Shown here one piece after another: positions 16,864 through 25,596 of a stretch of DNA of 32,457 nucleotides. The stretch is from Saprospiraceae bacterium (GTDB lineage: Bacteria; Bacteroidota; Bacteroidia; Chitinophagales; Saprospiraceae), in contig JAHDFQ010000038.1 in the NCBI GenBank assembly GCA_020628085.1, forward strand, positions 1-32,457, written 5' to 3'. Positions within the stretch are counted from its first letter, which is position 1; the number at the start of each line of letters is the position of its first letter. Both the position numbers and the translations under genes were made by a program. Under the pieces are notes generated by a model. It had not been told where the DNA came from. It was given only the letters and a program-made list of their open reading frames with translations, and did no database searches.

Positions 16864-17415
16864 ATGATAAAGAACTTAGCATTAACGCTTATGTTAATGG
16901 GTACACTTGTACTTATTAGCGAAGCACAGATTAAACGTCAGTATCGAGATAACTCTAATTTAGCATCAGTCGTTGTCGTTAAAAACTCAGACGATGTTAG
17001 CGATATTGATATACTCAACTCTAATTTCGATCTTGCCAACGTAAGTATGGGTGATGAAATTAGAATTACAACAGAAATGCTGAACGCAATGGCAAATGAG
17101 CCAGAAACGACAGCAGAAAAGGAAGAAATTGTTGCAGAAGTTGCTGAAATAGAAGAAGTTAGTGTCGTAGTTGAAGTTCCACAACAAGCAGAACAAAATA
17201 ATGAAAGTATAGATGAAGTTGAACTGAAAACCGTAACCCCAGTGGTTCGTTCAGAAGTAAGTCGAGCTAATGCAGTTACAGCTAAATCAACAACAAGCAC
17301 ATCTAACAAACGATCTACGGCTTCTTTTAAAAAGAAGAAAAAGAAAAAACGTTTCTTTTTAAAGCAGAAAAGAAAAGTAAAAAAGAGACGATATAACAAA
17401 TGTTATGCGTTCTAA
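16864..17415 (+). CDS. Secreted hypothetical protein with acidic middle and Lys/Arg-rich C-terminus
   Basis: I do not recognise this 183-residue protein. It has a signal peptide (about 1-21, ending I-S-E-A). Next is a segment rich in Asp, Ser and Val (D-D-V-S-D-I-D-I-L-N). A Glu- and Val-rich low-complexity stretch follows (about 75-125), then a Ser/Thr linker, then a strongly basic tail (from about residue 155) ending N-K-C-Y-A-F with a single cysteine at 180. The charge pattern suggests an envelope protein whose tail binds an acidic surface such as LPS, nucleic acid or peptidoglycan; this is inference only. It is a monocistronic gene with a strong terminator 84 bp after its stop codon. Confidence 0.7.
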   Translation: MIKNLALTLMLMGTLVLISEAQIKRQYRDNSNLASVVVVKNSDDVSDIDILNSNFDLANVSMGDEIRITTEMLNAMANEPETTAEKEEIVAEVAEIEEVSVVVEVPQQAEQNNESIDEVELKTVTPVVRSEVSRANAVTAKSTTSTSNKRSTASFKKKKKKKRFFLKQKRKVKKRRYNKCYAF

Positions 17416-17498
17416 AATATAGCCGATTTTCCAAAACCGATTTAAACTGACTGGGTAGGACTTTATTCCAAAAATAGAGCCACTCGGTAAAAACGACC

Positions 17499-17534
17499 AA
17501 GCCCTTATACTTTTTTAGTATAAGGGCTTTTTAC
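17499..17534 (+). terminator. Strong intrinsic terminator between convergent genes
   Basis: A perfect 12-bp stem (AAGCCCTTATAC, 17499-17510, with 17518-17529) around a 7-nt T-rich loop is followed by TTTTTAC. It ends the transcript of the Lys-rich small protein. RNase R converges from the other side, and in that direction the hairpin is followed by GGTCGTTTTT, so it may serve both strands. Confidence 0.85.
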
Positions 17535-17556
17535 ATTTCCGTTGAGATTTCTTTTG

Positions 17557-19725
17557 TTATTTTTCTACGGGAGCCAACTCAATTTGTCGCTTTTCCAGAT
17601 TAGTAGCTAATACGATGACTTCAATTGGATCACCCATTTTGAGAACTCGACCTGTTTTAGTCCCAACCGCTTTTAAACGGCTATCTTCCATATTAAAACT
17701 TTCATCGAATTCGTTGAATCCAATCATACCTTCACATTTATTGGCGTTCAATTCTACAAACAAACCTCGTTCAATCATACCATTTATGGTACCCATGAAA
17801 GTTTCGCCAATGTGTTTTTCCAAAAACTCGACTTGTTTATACTTAATAGATTCTCGTTCGGCATCCATCGCTTTTCGCTCCATTGCCGAAATATGCTTAC
17901 ACATATCTTCTAGCTTTTCTTTATCTGTACGATAAGTGTCACCCAGATTTTTTTCTAAAATCCGATGTGTCAAAACATCAGAATATCGACGAATAGGAGA
18001 GGTGAAGTGTGAATAATATTCAAATCCAAGTCCGTAATGACCTATATTTTCGGTCGTATATATGGCTTTTGACATTGTTCGAATCGCCAAGGGTTCTAAT
18101 ATTCGTAAAGCAGGGTCTCTTCGAGCCATTTTCGATAGGTTATTAAACGAATCTATCAATGCTCTAGGATTATCCTTTTCAATTTTGATACCCATTTCTT
18201 TAGCAAACAATGCAAAATCTGCTACTCGATCAGGATTAGGTTCATCATGTACTCGATATACAAATGGTATTTCTTTGTCTTTTCCTTTTTTTGCGATAAA
18301 GGTAGCGACTTCTCGATTGGCCAAAAGCATAAAATCTTCGATTAACATGTGGGCATCTTTCCGCTCTTTCACATACACTTCAATAGGGACTCCATTTTCA
18401 TCCAAACGGAATTTCACTTCTTCGGACTCAAAGGCAATTGCACCGTCTTTAAATTTCTTTTTACGTAATTTATGAGCAATTCTATTAAGGATTTCTATTT
18501 CTTGGGCAAAATCTCCTTCCTTAGTTTCTATACGTTCTTGCGCCTCTCCATACGTAAATCGACGATCAGAGTGTGTGATAGTTTTTCCAAACCAACGATC
18601 AATGACTTTATCTTTTTTATCAAACGTAAACACTGCTGAGAATGTACATTTATCTTCATTTGGTCGTAAAGAACACAATCCATTGGATAATTCTTCGGGT
18701 AACATGGGCAACACTCGATCTACCAAATAAACGGAAGTAGAGCGCTCAAAAGCTTCTTTATCTAAGGCTGTATTTGGTTTGACATAATGGCTGACATCCG
18801 CGATATGTACACCAATTTCATAATTTCCATTTTCTAATTCTTCAATTGAAAGAGCATCATCAAAATCCTTTGCTGTATCGGGATCAATTGTAAACGTAGT
18901 AACGCTTCGCATATCCCTACGTTTAGCAATTTCTGCTTCTGTAATTTCGGTAGAAAGCGCATTAGCTTCCTGCATGACCTTTTTAGGAAATACTAAATCA
19001 AACCCATTATTAATTAAAATGGTTTTCATTTCAATATCACTGCTCCCTTCTGCACCTAGTACAAGTGTAATTTCTCCAATCGGTTGATGACTTGGTTTTT
19101 TAGGCCATTTGGTGACTTTGACCACCACTTTATCGCCATTTTCAGCCCCTTTTAGCTGGTCTGCATTAACATAAATTTCTACTTCATTTTGTTTATGAAT
19201 AGCATGGACAGAAGCAAATTTTCGAGTAACTTTAAGTGTTCCAATATAGTTTTCCGTAGCACGTTTGATAACATTGACTACCTCTCCCTCCATTTTTCGG
19301 CGACCTCTTGGTATATATGTCCGTATCTGAACCGTATCACCGTCCATTGCACCTTTCATATTTTTAGCATGCACATAGACATCGTCCTTCAATCCATCTA
19401 TAATAACATAGGCTGCTCCCGAACGGATCATGTCTATTTTCCCTTCTTGAATTTTGGTTTCTATTTTTTCTGAGTTTGAAGACGTTTTAGCAGATTTGTT
19501 AAGGGCGTACTTGTAGCCAGATATTTCTCGTAAGAAATCGTTTTTAACTAAATCTTTTAATGCTTCATCTACGGAAGGTTTGGTATTGGCTATTTTTAGT
19601 TTTTTGATGACTTGTTTTGCGCTAAGTCGTTTAGAATCTCTGCGGTTAAACAGTTTTGTAATAGAATATTTAAGCTGTTTTGGGGATAACTTTTTCCCTT
19701 TTATTTTTGATTTTCGTTTTGTCAT
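17557..19725 (-). CDS. rnr: Ribonuclease R (RNase II/R family 3'-5' exoribonuclease)
   Basis: This 722-residue enzyme degrades structured RNA from the 3' end in the cytoplasm. Order of domains: a basic N-terminus with a winged-helix-like segment (about 14-75), cold-shock OB domains (about 85-225), the RNB catalytic domain (about 265-600) and an S1 domain (about 640-720, G-E-T-F-M-G-T-I-N-G). The catalytic Asp cluster is intact in T-I-D-P-D-T-A-K-D-F-D-D-A (Asp281, 287, 289, 290), the signature of RNase II/R. The length and the S1 plus N-terminal extension favour RNase R over RNase II. It lies 75 bp after the hypothetical gene on the same strand with no terminator visible between them, so cotranscription is plausible. 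Confidence 0.95.
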   Translation of the reverse strand: MTKRKSKIKGKKLSPKQLKYSITKLFNRRDSKRLSAKQVIKKLKIANTKPSVDEALKDLVKNDFLREISGYKYALNKSAKTSSNSEKIETKIQEGKIDMIRSGAAYVIIDGLKDDVYVHAKNMKGAMDGDTVQIRTYIPRGRRKMEGEVVNVIKRATENYIGTLKVTRKFASVHAIHKQNEVEIYVNADQLKGAENGDKVVVKVTKWPKKPSHQPIGEITLVLGAEGSSDIEMKTILINNGFDLVFPKKVMQEANALSTEITEAEIAKRRDMRSVTTFTIDPDTAKDFDDALSIEELENGNYEIGVHIADVSHYVKPNTALDKEAFERSTSVYLVDRVLPMLPEELSNGLCSLRPNEDKCTFSAVFTFDKKDKVIDRWFGKTITHSDRRFTYGEAQERIETKEGDFAQEIEILNRIAHKLRKKKFKDGAIAFESEEVKFRLDENGVPIEVYVKERKDAHMLIEDFMLLANREVATFIAKKGKDKEIPFVYRVHDEPNPDRVADFALFAKEMGIKIEKDNPRALIDSFNNLSKMARRDPALRILEPLAIRTMSKAIYTTENIGHYGLGFEYYSHFTSPIRRYSDVLTHRILEKNLGDTYRTDKEKLEDMCKHISAMERKAMDAERESIKYKQVEFLEKHIGETFMGTINGMIERGLFVELNANKCEGMIGFNEFDESFNMEDSRLKAVGTKTGRVLKMGDPIEVIVLATNLEKRQIELAPVEK

Positions 19726-19800
19726 ATTTATGTTTTCACTGACTTTGGTCAGCTTCTGTTTTTTTGTAAAACAGGATTTGATTTAAAATTATAATTAAAG

Positions 19801-20316
19801 TTAATCGGATGAAATAATTTCTCCTGTGGCGAGTAATTCAAGATTGAACGCTTTACTACTGGTAGCATCATAAGTGGTAGCAGTGGCTTCTCCTTTTCCA
19901 GAAATGATATAAATAATCCAATCATTTTCTATTGTGGCCACTGATTGCACTAACACATCGCCATCAGAATAAGTTCCCGCCAAAACAGCTTTGTCAATTA
20001 ATTCTCCTTTTTTAGATAAGGTCGCTAAGATGTATTGATAGTTCATCAAGCCTCCTTTCCAGTATACAATCGCATGAAAATCAAGCGTATTTGGAATTTG
20101 AAAACAAGGTATAAATTCTGTAAATTCATCTGGTTCTTCTCCTTCAATAACATTGACGAGCTTAATCACCATAGCTTGTGACAGTACCCCATTTTCACGA
20201 CTAAATTCTAGTTGTAGCCCTTCACTTAATGTAACAGGTAGTTCTACTTCTGGAAATCGTTCTAGAAATTCAGGAAAACTAACTTTTTGTACTTTCTGCA
20301 CGGTATTTTTATTCAT
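19801..20316 (-). CDS. Conserved-looking cytoplasmic hypothetical protein
   Basis: I do not recognise this 171-residue protein. It has no signal peptide or membrane segment and reads as an alternating beta-strand protein: F-P-E-F-L-E-R-F-P-E-V-E-L-P-V-T-L near the N-terminus, then D-F-H-A-I-V-Y-W-K-G-G and repeated hydrophobic strands (Q-Y-I-L-A-T-L-S-K-K-G-E-L-I-D-K-A-V-L). The F-P-x-x-x-L-P-x-x-L pattern with strand repeats resembles the short soluble beta-rich proteins common in Bacteroidota whose function is unknown. It has its own promoter-like -7 element upstream and lies ahead of rnr on the same strand. Confidence 0.75.
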   Translation of the reverse strand: MNKNTVQKVQKVSFPEFLERFPEVELPVTLSEGLQLEFSRENGVLSQAMVIKLVNVIEGEEPDEFTEFIPCFQIPNTLDFHAIVYWKGGLMNYQYILATLSKKGELIDKAVLAGTYSDGDVLVQSVATIENDWIIYIISGKGEATATTYDATSSKAFNLELLATGEIISSD

Positions 20317-20360
20317 AATATATAGGTATAACGTATTATTGTCTATTGGGTTTAATAGCT

Positions 20361-20368
20361 CAAAGGTA
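20361..20368 (-). promoter_or_regulatory. -7 promoter element of the hypothetical gene (and perhaps rnr)
   Basis: On the minus strand these bases read TACCTTTG, a full match to the Bacteroidota TAnnTTTG element, about 45 nt before the start codon at 20316. No good TTTG -33 element was found at the expected distance. It lies back to back with the truA promoter. Confidence 0.45.
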
Positions 20369-20408
20369 CTAAAAGGCTTTTAAAAATGAGGTAGACTTAT
20401 TTGGGGTC

Positions 20409-20439
20409 TTTGTTATTATTAAAACAAAAGCTATTTTTG
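20409..20439 (+). promoter_or_regulatory. truA promoter, full Bacteroidota consensus, giving a leaderless or nearly leaderless mRNA
   Basis: TTTG at 20409-20412, a 19-nt spacer, then TATTTTTG at 20432-20439 fit the Bacteroidota consensus TTTG-N19-TAnnTTTG exactly. The ATG of truA begins 7 nt after the -7 element, about where transcription should start. This also rules out the longer TTG-initiated reading from 20401, which would begin upstream of the -33 element. Confidence 0.75.
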
Positions 20440-20445
20440 CTACTT

Positions 20446-21192
20446 ATGCGTTATTTTGTTGAATTAAGTTATAAAGGTACACAGTATTGTGGTTGGCAGC
20501 GACAGCCCAATGCACCTAGTGTGCAGCAGCATATTGAGGAGCAAATGAGCATTATGTTGCGTAAAGCAATAACGGTGTTTGGATGTGGACGAACAGATAC
20601 GGGGGTTCATGCCAAACAGTATTATTTACATTTTGAGTTTGATGAAATATTACCCGAATATTTTGTAGATCGACTCAATCGAATGTTGCCCAAAGATATT
20701 GCTATATATCGAGTATTTGAAGTATCCGATCATTTACATGCTCGTTTCAACGCAAACCATCGTGCGTATGAATACCATATTCATTTTGATAGAAATCCGT
20801 TTAAGCTGGAAACATCTTTTTATTTCAGTCAACAAAAACAATTGAATTTGAAGCTATTACAAGAAGCGGCTCAATTGTTAACTCAGTATACAGAATTTTT
20901 TACTTTTTGTAAAACACATACGGATGTCAATACAATGATTTGTGATATACGAAGGAGCGAATGGGAAATTCACGAAAACCGATTGGTTTTTCATATTGCC
21001 GCAGATCGGTTTTTACGTGGTATGGTTCGGTTAATTGTTGGTATGTGTTTGAATGTAGCACTCGGCAAAATAAAATTAGAAGAAGTTAAGACCGCACTAG
21101 ATCAACAAATTCGATTAAGTAAACCGTATAGTGTTCCACCGCAAGGACTATTTTTGACGGATATTCGATATGACTTTGATGAGAAGAAATAA
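20446..21192 (+). CDS. truA: tRNA pseudouridine(38-40) synthase TruA
   Basis: This 248-residue cytoplasmic enzyme converts U38, U39 and U40 of the tRNA anticodon arm to pseudouridine. The N-terminus M-R-Y-F-V-E-L-S-Y-K-G-T-Q-Y-C-G-W-Q-R-Q is typical of TruA. The catalytic aspartate is Asp51 in the motif G-R-T-D-T-G-V-H-A. Further on come the conserved H-A-R-F-N-A and R-A-Y-E-Y-H-I motifs and the F-L-R-G-M-V-R strand. The ATG at 20446 is chosen over an in-frame TTG at 20401 because the consensus promoter lies between them and because family N-termini begin here. It is convergent with the barrel protein gene that follows. Confidence 0.95.
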   Translation: MRYFVELSYKGTQYCGWQRQPNAPSVQQHIEEQMSIMLRKAITVFGCGRTDTGVHAKQYYLHFEFDEILPEYFVDRLNRMLPKDIAIYRVFEVSDHLHARFNANHRAYEYHIHFDRNPFKLETSFYFSQQKQLNLKLLQEAAQLLTQYTEFFTFCKTHTDVNTMICDIRRSEWEIHENRLVFHIAADRFLRGMVRLIVGMCLNVALGKIKLEEVKTALDQQIRLSKPYSVPPQGLFLTDIRYDFDEKK

Positions 21193-21204
21193 TGGATAGT
21201 AATA

Positions 21205-21250
21205 AAACAGCCTGAACGATAATTTCTATTATCATTCAGGCTGTTTGAAA
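21205..21250. terminator. Bidirectional terminator between truA and the outer-membrane barrel gene
   Basis: A 12-bp perfect stem (AAACAGCCTGAA, 21205-21216, with 21235-21246) continues past one mismatch into a 6-bp inner stem (GATAAT/ATTATC, 21218-21223 with 21228-21233). On the minus strand it is followed by TTTTATT, so it fits best as the terminator of the minus-strand gene, and it can also stop truA transcripts. Confidence 0.75.
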
Positions 21251-21270
21251 AAGACCAGACTAGTTTTTAA

Positions 21271-21936
21271 TTAAAACTCTGTAGTTTCTTCTGTAGGTTC
21301 AATTTTACCAATTTGATAACTGATACCTACTTGTCCACCAAGTGCAACTTGTTGGTAAGATCGGTATTCAGAAAAATTCACATTTAATTGTCTCTGCCAA
21401 ATAGGAGTAATGTTTAGAACAATACGATCTTGTAATTGAATACCAATTTCAAGACTCGCATTATAGTTCATCATAAAATTTTGATAAACATCTAAATCTG
21501 ATACTTTCCCTTCGGTAGATTGACTTTGATCGAATACTATTCCGTTACTCAAACCAAGTGCTGCTCCAACTCTCAATTTGTTTGTTCTGATGAAGTAGTA
21601 CCCCACATTCATCGGAATATCGACACGATTGGCTGACCAAGTTGTCACCAATTCAGTAGACTCAGCATTTTTTTCATCTTTTTGAAAAGACGTTCCAAAT
21701 TGTCGATATTGTAGACCCGTGGTAATAAAGAAATTACTGTTAAAAATGATCCGACCATTGATTCCAAATGAGTGGTGCGATTGATCATTGTTAAAAACTT
21801 TGCTTCTGTTGGGAGTAAGTTTTTCGGAACTCATCATATAAGTTCCTTCAATTTCAAATGTTTGCTGTGCGGTAGCCGTACTAGATAATAAAAATAGTGG
21901 TAGTAGGATGGCTAGAATTGTTTTTTCGAATTGCAT
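21271..21936 (-). CDS. Outer-membrane beta-barrel protein
   Basis: This 221-residue protein has a signal peptide (about 1-23, ending T-A-T-A-Q) and then about eight amphipathic strands, for example H-S-F-G-I-N-G-R-I-I-F, F-F-I-T-T-G-L-Q-Y-R-Q-F-G and D-I-P-M-N-V-G-Y-Y-F. The pattern fits the small 'outer membrane protein beta-barrel' families (OMP_b-brl type) of Bacteroidota. The last strand, V-G-I-S-Y-Q-I, is followed by an acidic tail (E-P-T-E-E-T-T-E-F). There is no enzyme motif; a structural or porin-like role is inferred. Confidence 0.8.
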   Translation of the reverse strand: MQFEKTILAILLPLFLLSSTATAQQTFEIEGTYMMSSEKLTPNRSKVFNNDQSHHSFGINGRIIFNSNFFITTGLQYRQFGTSFQKDEKNAESTELVTTWSANRVDIPMNVGYYFIRTNKLRVGAALGLSNGIVFDQSQSTEGKVSDLDVYQNFMMNYNASLEIGIQLQDRIVLNITPIWQRQLNVNFSEYRSYQQVALGGQVGISYQIGKIEPTEETTEF

Positions 21937-22445
21937 AATAATTCTGTTTTAATAGGTTTAGTTTAATAAATGGTATAAAATAAATGGTCTGGTAACTCTT
22001 GAACTGTTTATTTGGTATTTTATTATTTGAAAGCACTAAAAGATGCCTTCATATAGTAATATACATCTCAACCTTAAAACGTTGCCTGAATCCACAATTA
22101 TATTTTTTAATTGTAAATTCAACCTTCTTTATTGGTCTTTATTTATGGATTTAAATCAGATGGTAACCTCAATCAGGCGCAAATGTATAGTATAACGGAA
22201 TACTATTGTTAGATTATTTTCTCAGAAAAGTAACTGGGTAAAAAAAGGAATAGAATATATTCTTATGTATAAGTGGCTATCTCGTTTTTGGTAAAACAAC
22301 ACCAAAGTCTCACTGGTTCAAAATTCCTATGAAGACCAGTAAGTACATCACAAGGTCGTTATAAATTAGAATTTAATAATCACTTATTTTACTACTGACA
22401 AAAAAGTGACGTGTAGTTATTGTTGTACCAAAATGAAATTTTGAC
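21937..22445. other. Intergenic region between the barrel gene and the thioredoxin-fold protein gene
   Basis: These 509 bp show no gene. A minus-strand TACATTTG -7 element lies at 22180-22187 without a clear -33 partner; if real it would give the barrel gene a leader of about 240 nt. A weak AT-rich hairpin (ACAATTA/TAATTGT) sits at 22094-22114. No convincing terminator follows the thioredoxin-fold gene, which ends at 22446. Confidence 0.4.
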
Positions 22446-25298
22446 TTAATTGGCAGTATTTTCCCTTGAAATCAATTCTTTAATTTGTACGACAAGTTGA
22501 CTGTTGCTTGGACTATTGGCTGGATAATAAGCTATTTTACCATCCTTATCAACTAATACATAGGTTGGTAATTTTTTGACTTTATATAGCTGTGCAATTT
22601 CAGATTGGTAAATATTTTCGCTGTCTGTATGTACATGGATACCAGCAACATCATGTGATTCAAGATACTTTTGCCATTTTTTCTGATCCTCATCTAAAGA
22701 AACATACAGAAATACAACATCCTGATTAGCAAAGGTTTGACTTAGTTTATGACTGTGATGCAAAGAACGGACACATGGATTACACCAAGTTGCCCAAAAG
22801 TCTAAATATACTACTTTACCTTTTAGATCACTTAAAGCAACTTTGTTACCATCGATATCATTCAAGATAAAATCTGGTGCTAGTGTTCCAGAGATTAGAC
22901 CTTTTGATTCGTTGTAAACAAAACGTAAAGCATCGTTATAACTTTCGTATGGACACTGCTCAATATATGCTTTAATAACATGACCTAAAGCCTGACTTCT
23001 GCCTCGCTTACAAGCAATACTCATCTCTTGTGCTTCTACAAAATAAACCGCCTCTTTCTCTAAAAATTGATTTGCTAAATCGACTTTGGTCATACCTAAA
23101 TGTTCTTCTTTTTCAGATTGAAAGTCTAAATATTCATTCAAAAAATAAGTGTAGTTGGCGTTAGGTAGAACACCTTCAGGTGAAAGTTCTATATCAGATA
23201 AGAAATCGTAGTAATCGTTTGGAACATTCATGCGACCATCTTTTCCTTCATAAAGTGGGCGTTCGATCGTATAATTTAATAAATGGAAGGCATACCAGTA
23301 ATCAATATCGGCTTCCATCTGAATTTCAAAGGCATTTGTGAGTCGTTTTTCTTTTTGATAACGCTGACAATATGCTCGTTTTTTCAATCGAGCTTTATTC
23401 ATAAATGCTAAAAACTCTTTAGGATTGGCATATCGAATTTTTTGTTCAAGTTCTTGATGTAGATTTTTAAAGTGTCGTTGAAAATCTAACAAATAAGTGT
23501 TGTGTAAACTACCTCGACCAGAATATTTTAAATTTTTTGATAAATGGTGATTTTCTGATACAATCACCAAACGATCACCTGGTTCGATATAGACGGGAAC
23601 TTGTTCGTCACCACGATTGATAACACCAAAAGTAGATTCTGATAAATGAATATTATGAGAGAATTTTCCATCTAATGAAAATCGTTTTTCTCTAAATAAA
23701 ACTGGATCAGTATATAAAACCAATTCAGCTTTTTGATCTTTTATATGAATAAAATTTCCTTTAATGCTGGTGGGTGTCGTTGGACGTTTTTTTGGTTTTG
23801 CGTCAATTTCTACATAGTCTGTATTTCTTGGAATATGAATACTATTTTTCTTTTTCGACAGCGTATGCTTTGGTGCTAAACCTAATGACGTTCCTTTAAT
23901 GATTGGAGTAGTCAAATTACTGTAGGAATAGGTATTTAAAAATGTGTCGTCGCCTTTTCCTTTTAGCTGTGCAATTTCATAGGCTGCCGATAAAATTTTG
24001 GTATAAACTTCAAACGGGTTTTCATCTCTAAAAATGGCTATATCTCGACCAACTTGTTGCAATTTATTTTGATTGGTTTTTTGATATAATTGTTTAGCTA
24101 AAGCATAATAAAGGGTTTCATTTTTCAAATAGGATCGAACGTCTGTATCTTTTTCAATAGAAGTCACATTTGATGTTGCCGTAATTTCTCGTTCTTTAAA
24201 TTTAATGCCCAATCCTGGCACCCAACCCACTATGCCGTTAGGTGTTTTTACCTTATAAAAATTATCAATGTAAACCAAACCATTCATTTCATATCGAAAC
24301 GTTTCAGTTGTTTTATTTCGTAAATATTCTAACTCCGTATTCCTAGATAGTACACATAGTTCTGTTTTGTCATCGTAAGGAGTTGGTCTAACCTTTAGTT
24401 GATAGGTTTTGGTTAAAATATACTTTTCAATACTTCTATGAACAGCGATTAATTGAGCTTGCGGAGTTAATTGCTGATCAGATTGGCTTGACTTAAACTG
24501 CATATACTCATCCAAAAAATCTAAATAATAATGATTATTCAGTGCAGCGTCATTACTGATTTCAATATCATCTAAAAAAGCATAATAGCTTTCAGGTAAT
24601 TCCATTGGAACGGGTTCACCCAAAATGAGAGGACGTTCAATTCGATACATCATCAAATAATAAGCCCACCAATAATCAATATCTGCAATAATGAAATCTG
24701 AAAAATCTTCGGTGAAAGAAGCTTTTAAATTAGAAGGGTAGGTTGTTAAAAACTCTAAACGCTGCTTATGTAAAGCAGATATATATGTCGTAAAATCAGA
24801 TGCTTGCCTCCGAGTAATTTCATATAAAATAAAATTTCGATCCCATCTTGAAAACTGTTGTTGAGTGGCTACATAATAATCGTTGTGAACTGCACCATCT
24901 CCAGAAAAAGTCAAACTATTAATAAAATCCTTTCCATTAAAGGATATGTATACATCGTTTTTAGGTTCTAAATAAATTTTGATAGATGATTGACCATACA
25001 TCATTTCAATAACCGTCGGCTGGGCTAATTTGAAATTGAATTCAAAACTTTGATCGGAAAGAATAGGAACATCAAAAAATTCTTTTTCAAAGGAGATCGT
25101 GTTTTTAATAACTCGAAATTGGATACTGGACTCCGTTGGATCTTCAACCTGCCCACTAATTTGCGTATCATTTTTTACTTCGCTTGTAATCTGAACAGCG
25201 GACGCTGTAAATCCACCTTGCGCTAACAAATGATTACTCCAAAGAGTCAAAAGTAGTATCGAAGCTATATAAAATCTTAACATTGGTTCTTTGTACAT
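22446..25298 (-). CDS. Exported TlpA/ResA-like thioredoxin-fold protein with internal duplication and SH3-like insert
   Basis: A 950-residue exported protein with a C-terminal thioredoxin domain (about 805-945). It carries the redox motif W838-C-N-P-C842 inside V-Y-L-D-F-W-A-T-W-C-N-P-C and a cis-Pro strand K-K-L-P-T-Y-V-L-V-D. The preceding part holds two copies of one N-terminal module (about 45-265 and 530-750). Both contain a strand block, then G-x-G-x-x-H-N-x-Y, D-I-D-Y-W-[WY]-A-[YF] and [TR]-I-E-R-P-L, then Y-Y-x-F-L-x-D-I-E. Between them lies a bacterial SH3-like segment (about 312-375, ending G-I-V-G-W-V-P-G). Bacteroidota have many such one-copy proteins; duplication is unusual. The start may be the second Met (25283), which begins a cleaner signal peptide, M-L-R-F-Y-I-A-S-I-L-L-L. 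Periplasmic disulfide reduction is inferred. Confidence 0.82.
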   Translation of the reverse strand: MYKEPMLRFYIASILLLTLWSNHLLAQGGFTASAVQITSEVKNDTQISGQVEDPTESSIQFRVIKNTISFEKEFFDVPILSDQSFEFNFKLAQPTVIEMMYGQSSIKIYLEPKNDVYISFNGKDFINSLTFSGDGAVHNDYYVATQQQFSRWDRNFILYEITRRQASDFTTYISALHKQRLEFLTTYPSNLKASFTEDFSDFIIADIDYWWAYYLMMYRIERPLILGEPVPMELPESYYAFLDDIEISNDAALNNHYYLDFLDEYMQFKSSQSDQQLTPQAQLIAVHRSIEKYILTKTYQLKVRPTPYDDKTELCVLSRNTELEYLRNKTTETFRYEMNGLVYIDNFYKVKTPNGIVGWVPGLGIKFKEREITATSNVTSIEKDTDVRSYLKNETLYYALAKQLYQKTNQNKLQQVGRDIAIFRDENPFEVYTKILSAAYEIAQLKGKGDDTFLNTYSYSNLTTPIIKGTSLGLAPKHTLSKKKNSIHIPRNTDYVEIDAKPKKRPTTPTSIKGNFIHIKDQKAELVLYTDPVLFREKRFSLDGKFSHNIHLSESTFGVINRGDEQVPVYIEPGDRLVIVSENHHLSKNLKYSGRGSLHNTYLLDFQRHFKNLHQELEQKIRYANPKEFLAFMNKARLKKRAYCQRYQKEKRLTNAFEIQMEADIDYWYAFHLLNYTIERPLYEGKDGRMNVPNDYYDFLSDIELSPEGVLPNANYTYFLNEYLDFQSEKEEHLGMTKVDLANQFLEKEAVYFVEAQEMSIACKRGRSQALGHVIKAYIEQCPYESYNDALRFVYNESKGLISGTLAPDFILNDIDGNKVALSDLKGKVVYLDFWATWCNPCVRSLHHSHKLSQTFANQDVVFLYVSLDEDQKKWQKYLESHDVAGIHVHTDSENIYQSEIAQLYKVKKLPTYVLVDKDGKIAYYPANSPSNSQLVVQIKELISRENTAN

Positions 25299-25596
25299 TG
25301 GGTAAACTGCTTCTGTTTTGCAGATAATAGTTTACGTTCATTCCGAAAAGACAAAAATCGTGCACTTTTCTTAGATGTTAACTAGAAATATGTTCAGGAT
25401 ATTATGCATGGATGTTGAAAAAGGGAGATCGGTTTGGTGCTTTGAAGTTAGTACAATAATTAGATGGAGTTTTGGAGTGTATGTTTATGTATCAAAGCGA
25501 CACAAATGTAAAATATAATTCTAAGATATTTGAATAATTGAATACTTTTTAACAGTTAAATTATAATAGCACCAAATTTTAAGCTCTAATTTAATT

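Noticed and set aside
17338-17360. Hairpin (AAAAAGAAA / TTTCTTTTT) as an internal terminator
   Set aside because: It lies inside the coding region, arises from Lys codons next to a Phe-Phe-Leu stretch, has a pure A-T/G-rich stem and no following T-run beyond the stem itself.
16938-17399. Open reading frames on the minus strand opposite the Lys-rich secreted protein
   Set aside because: They translate to Phe/Cys- or Ser/Thr-rich low-complexity sequence produced by the opposite strand of Lys/Glu codons. The plus-strand gene has a signal peptide and a terminator.
20401-20445. TTG start for truA at 20401
   Set aside because: It lies upstream of a perfect promoter, and TruA proteins begin with the M-R-Y-F-V-E-L-S-Y sequence found at 20446.
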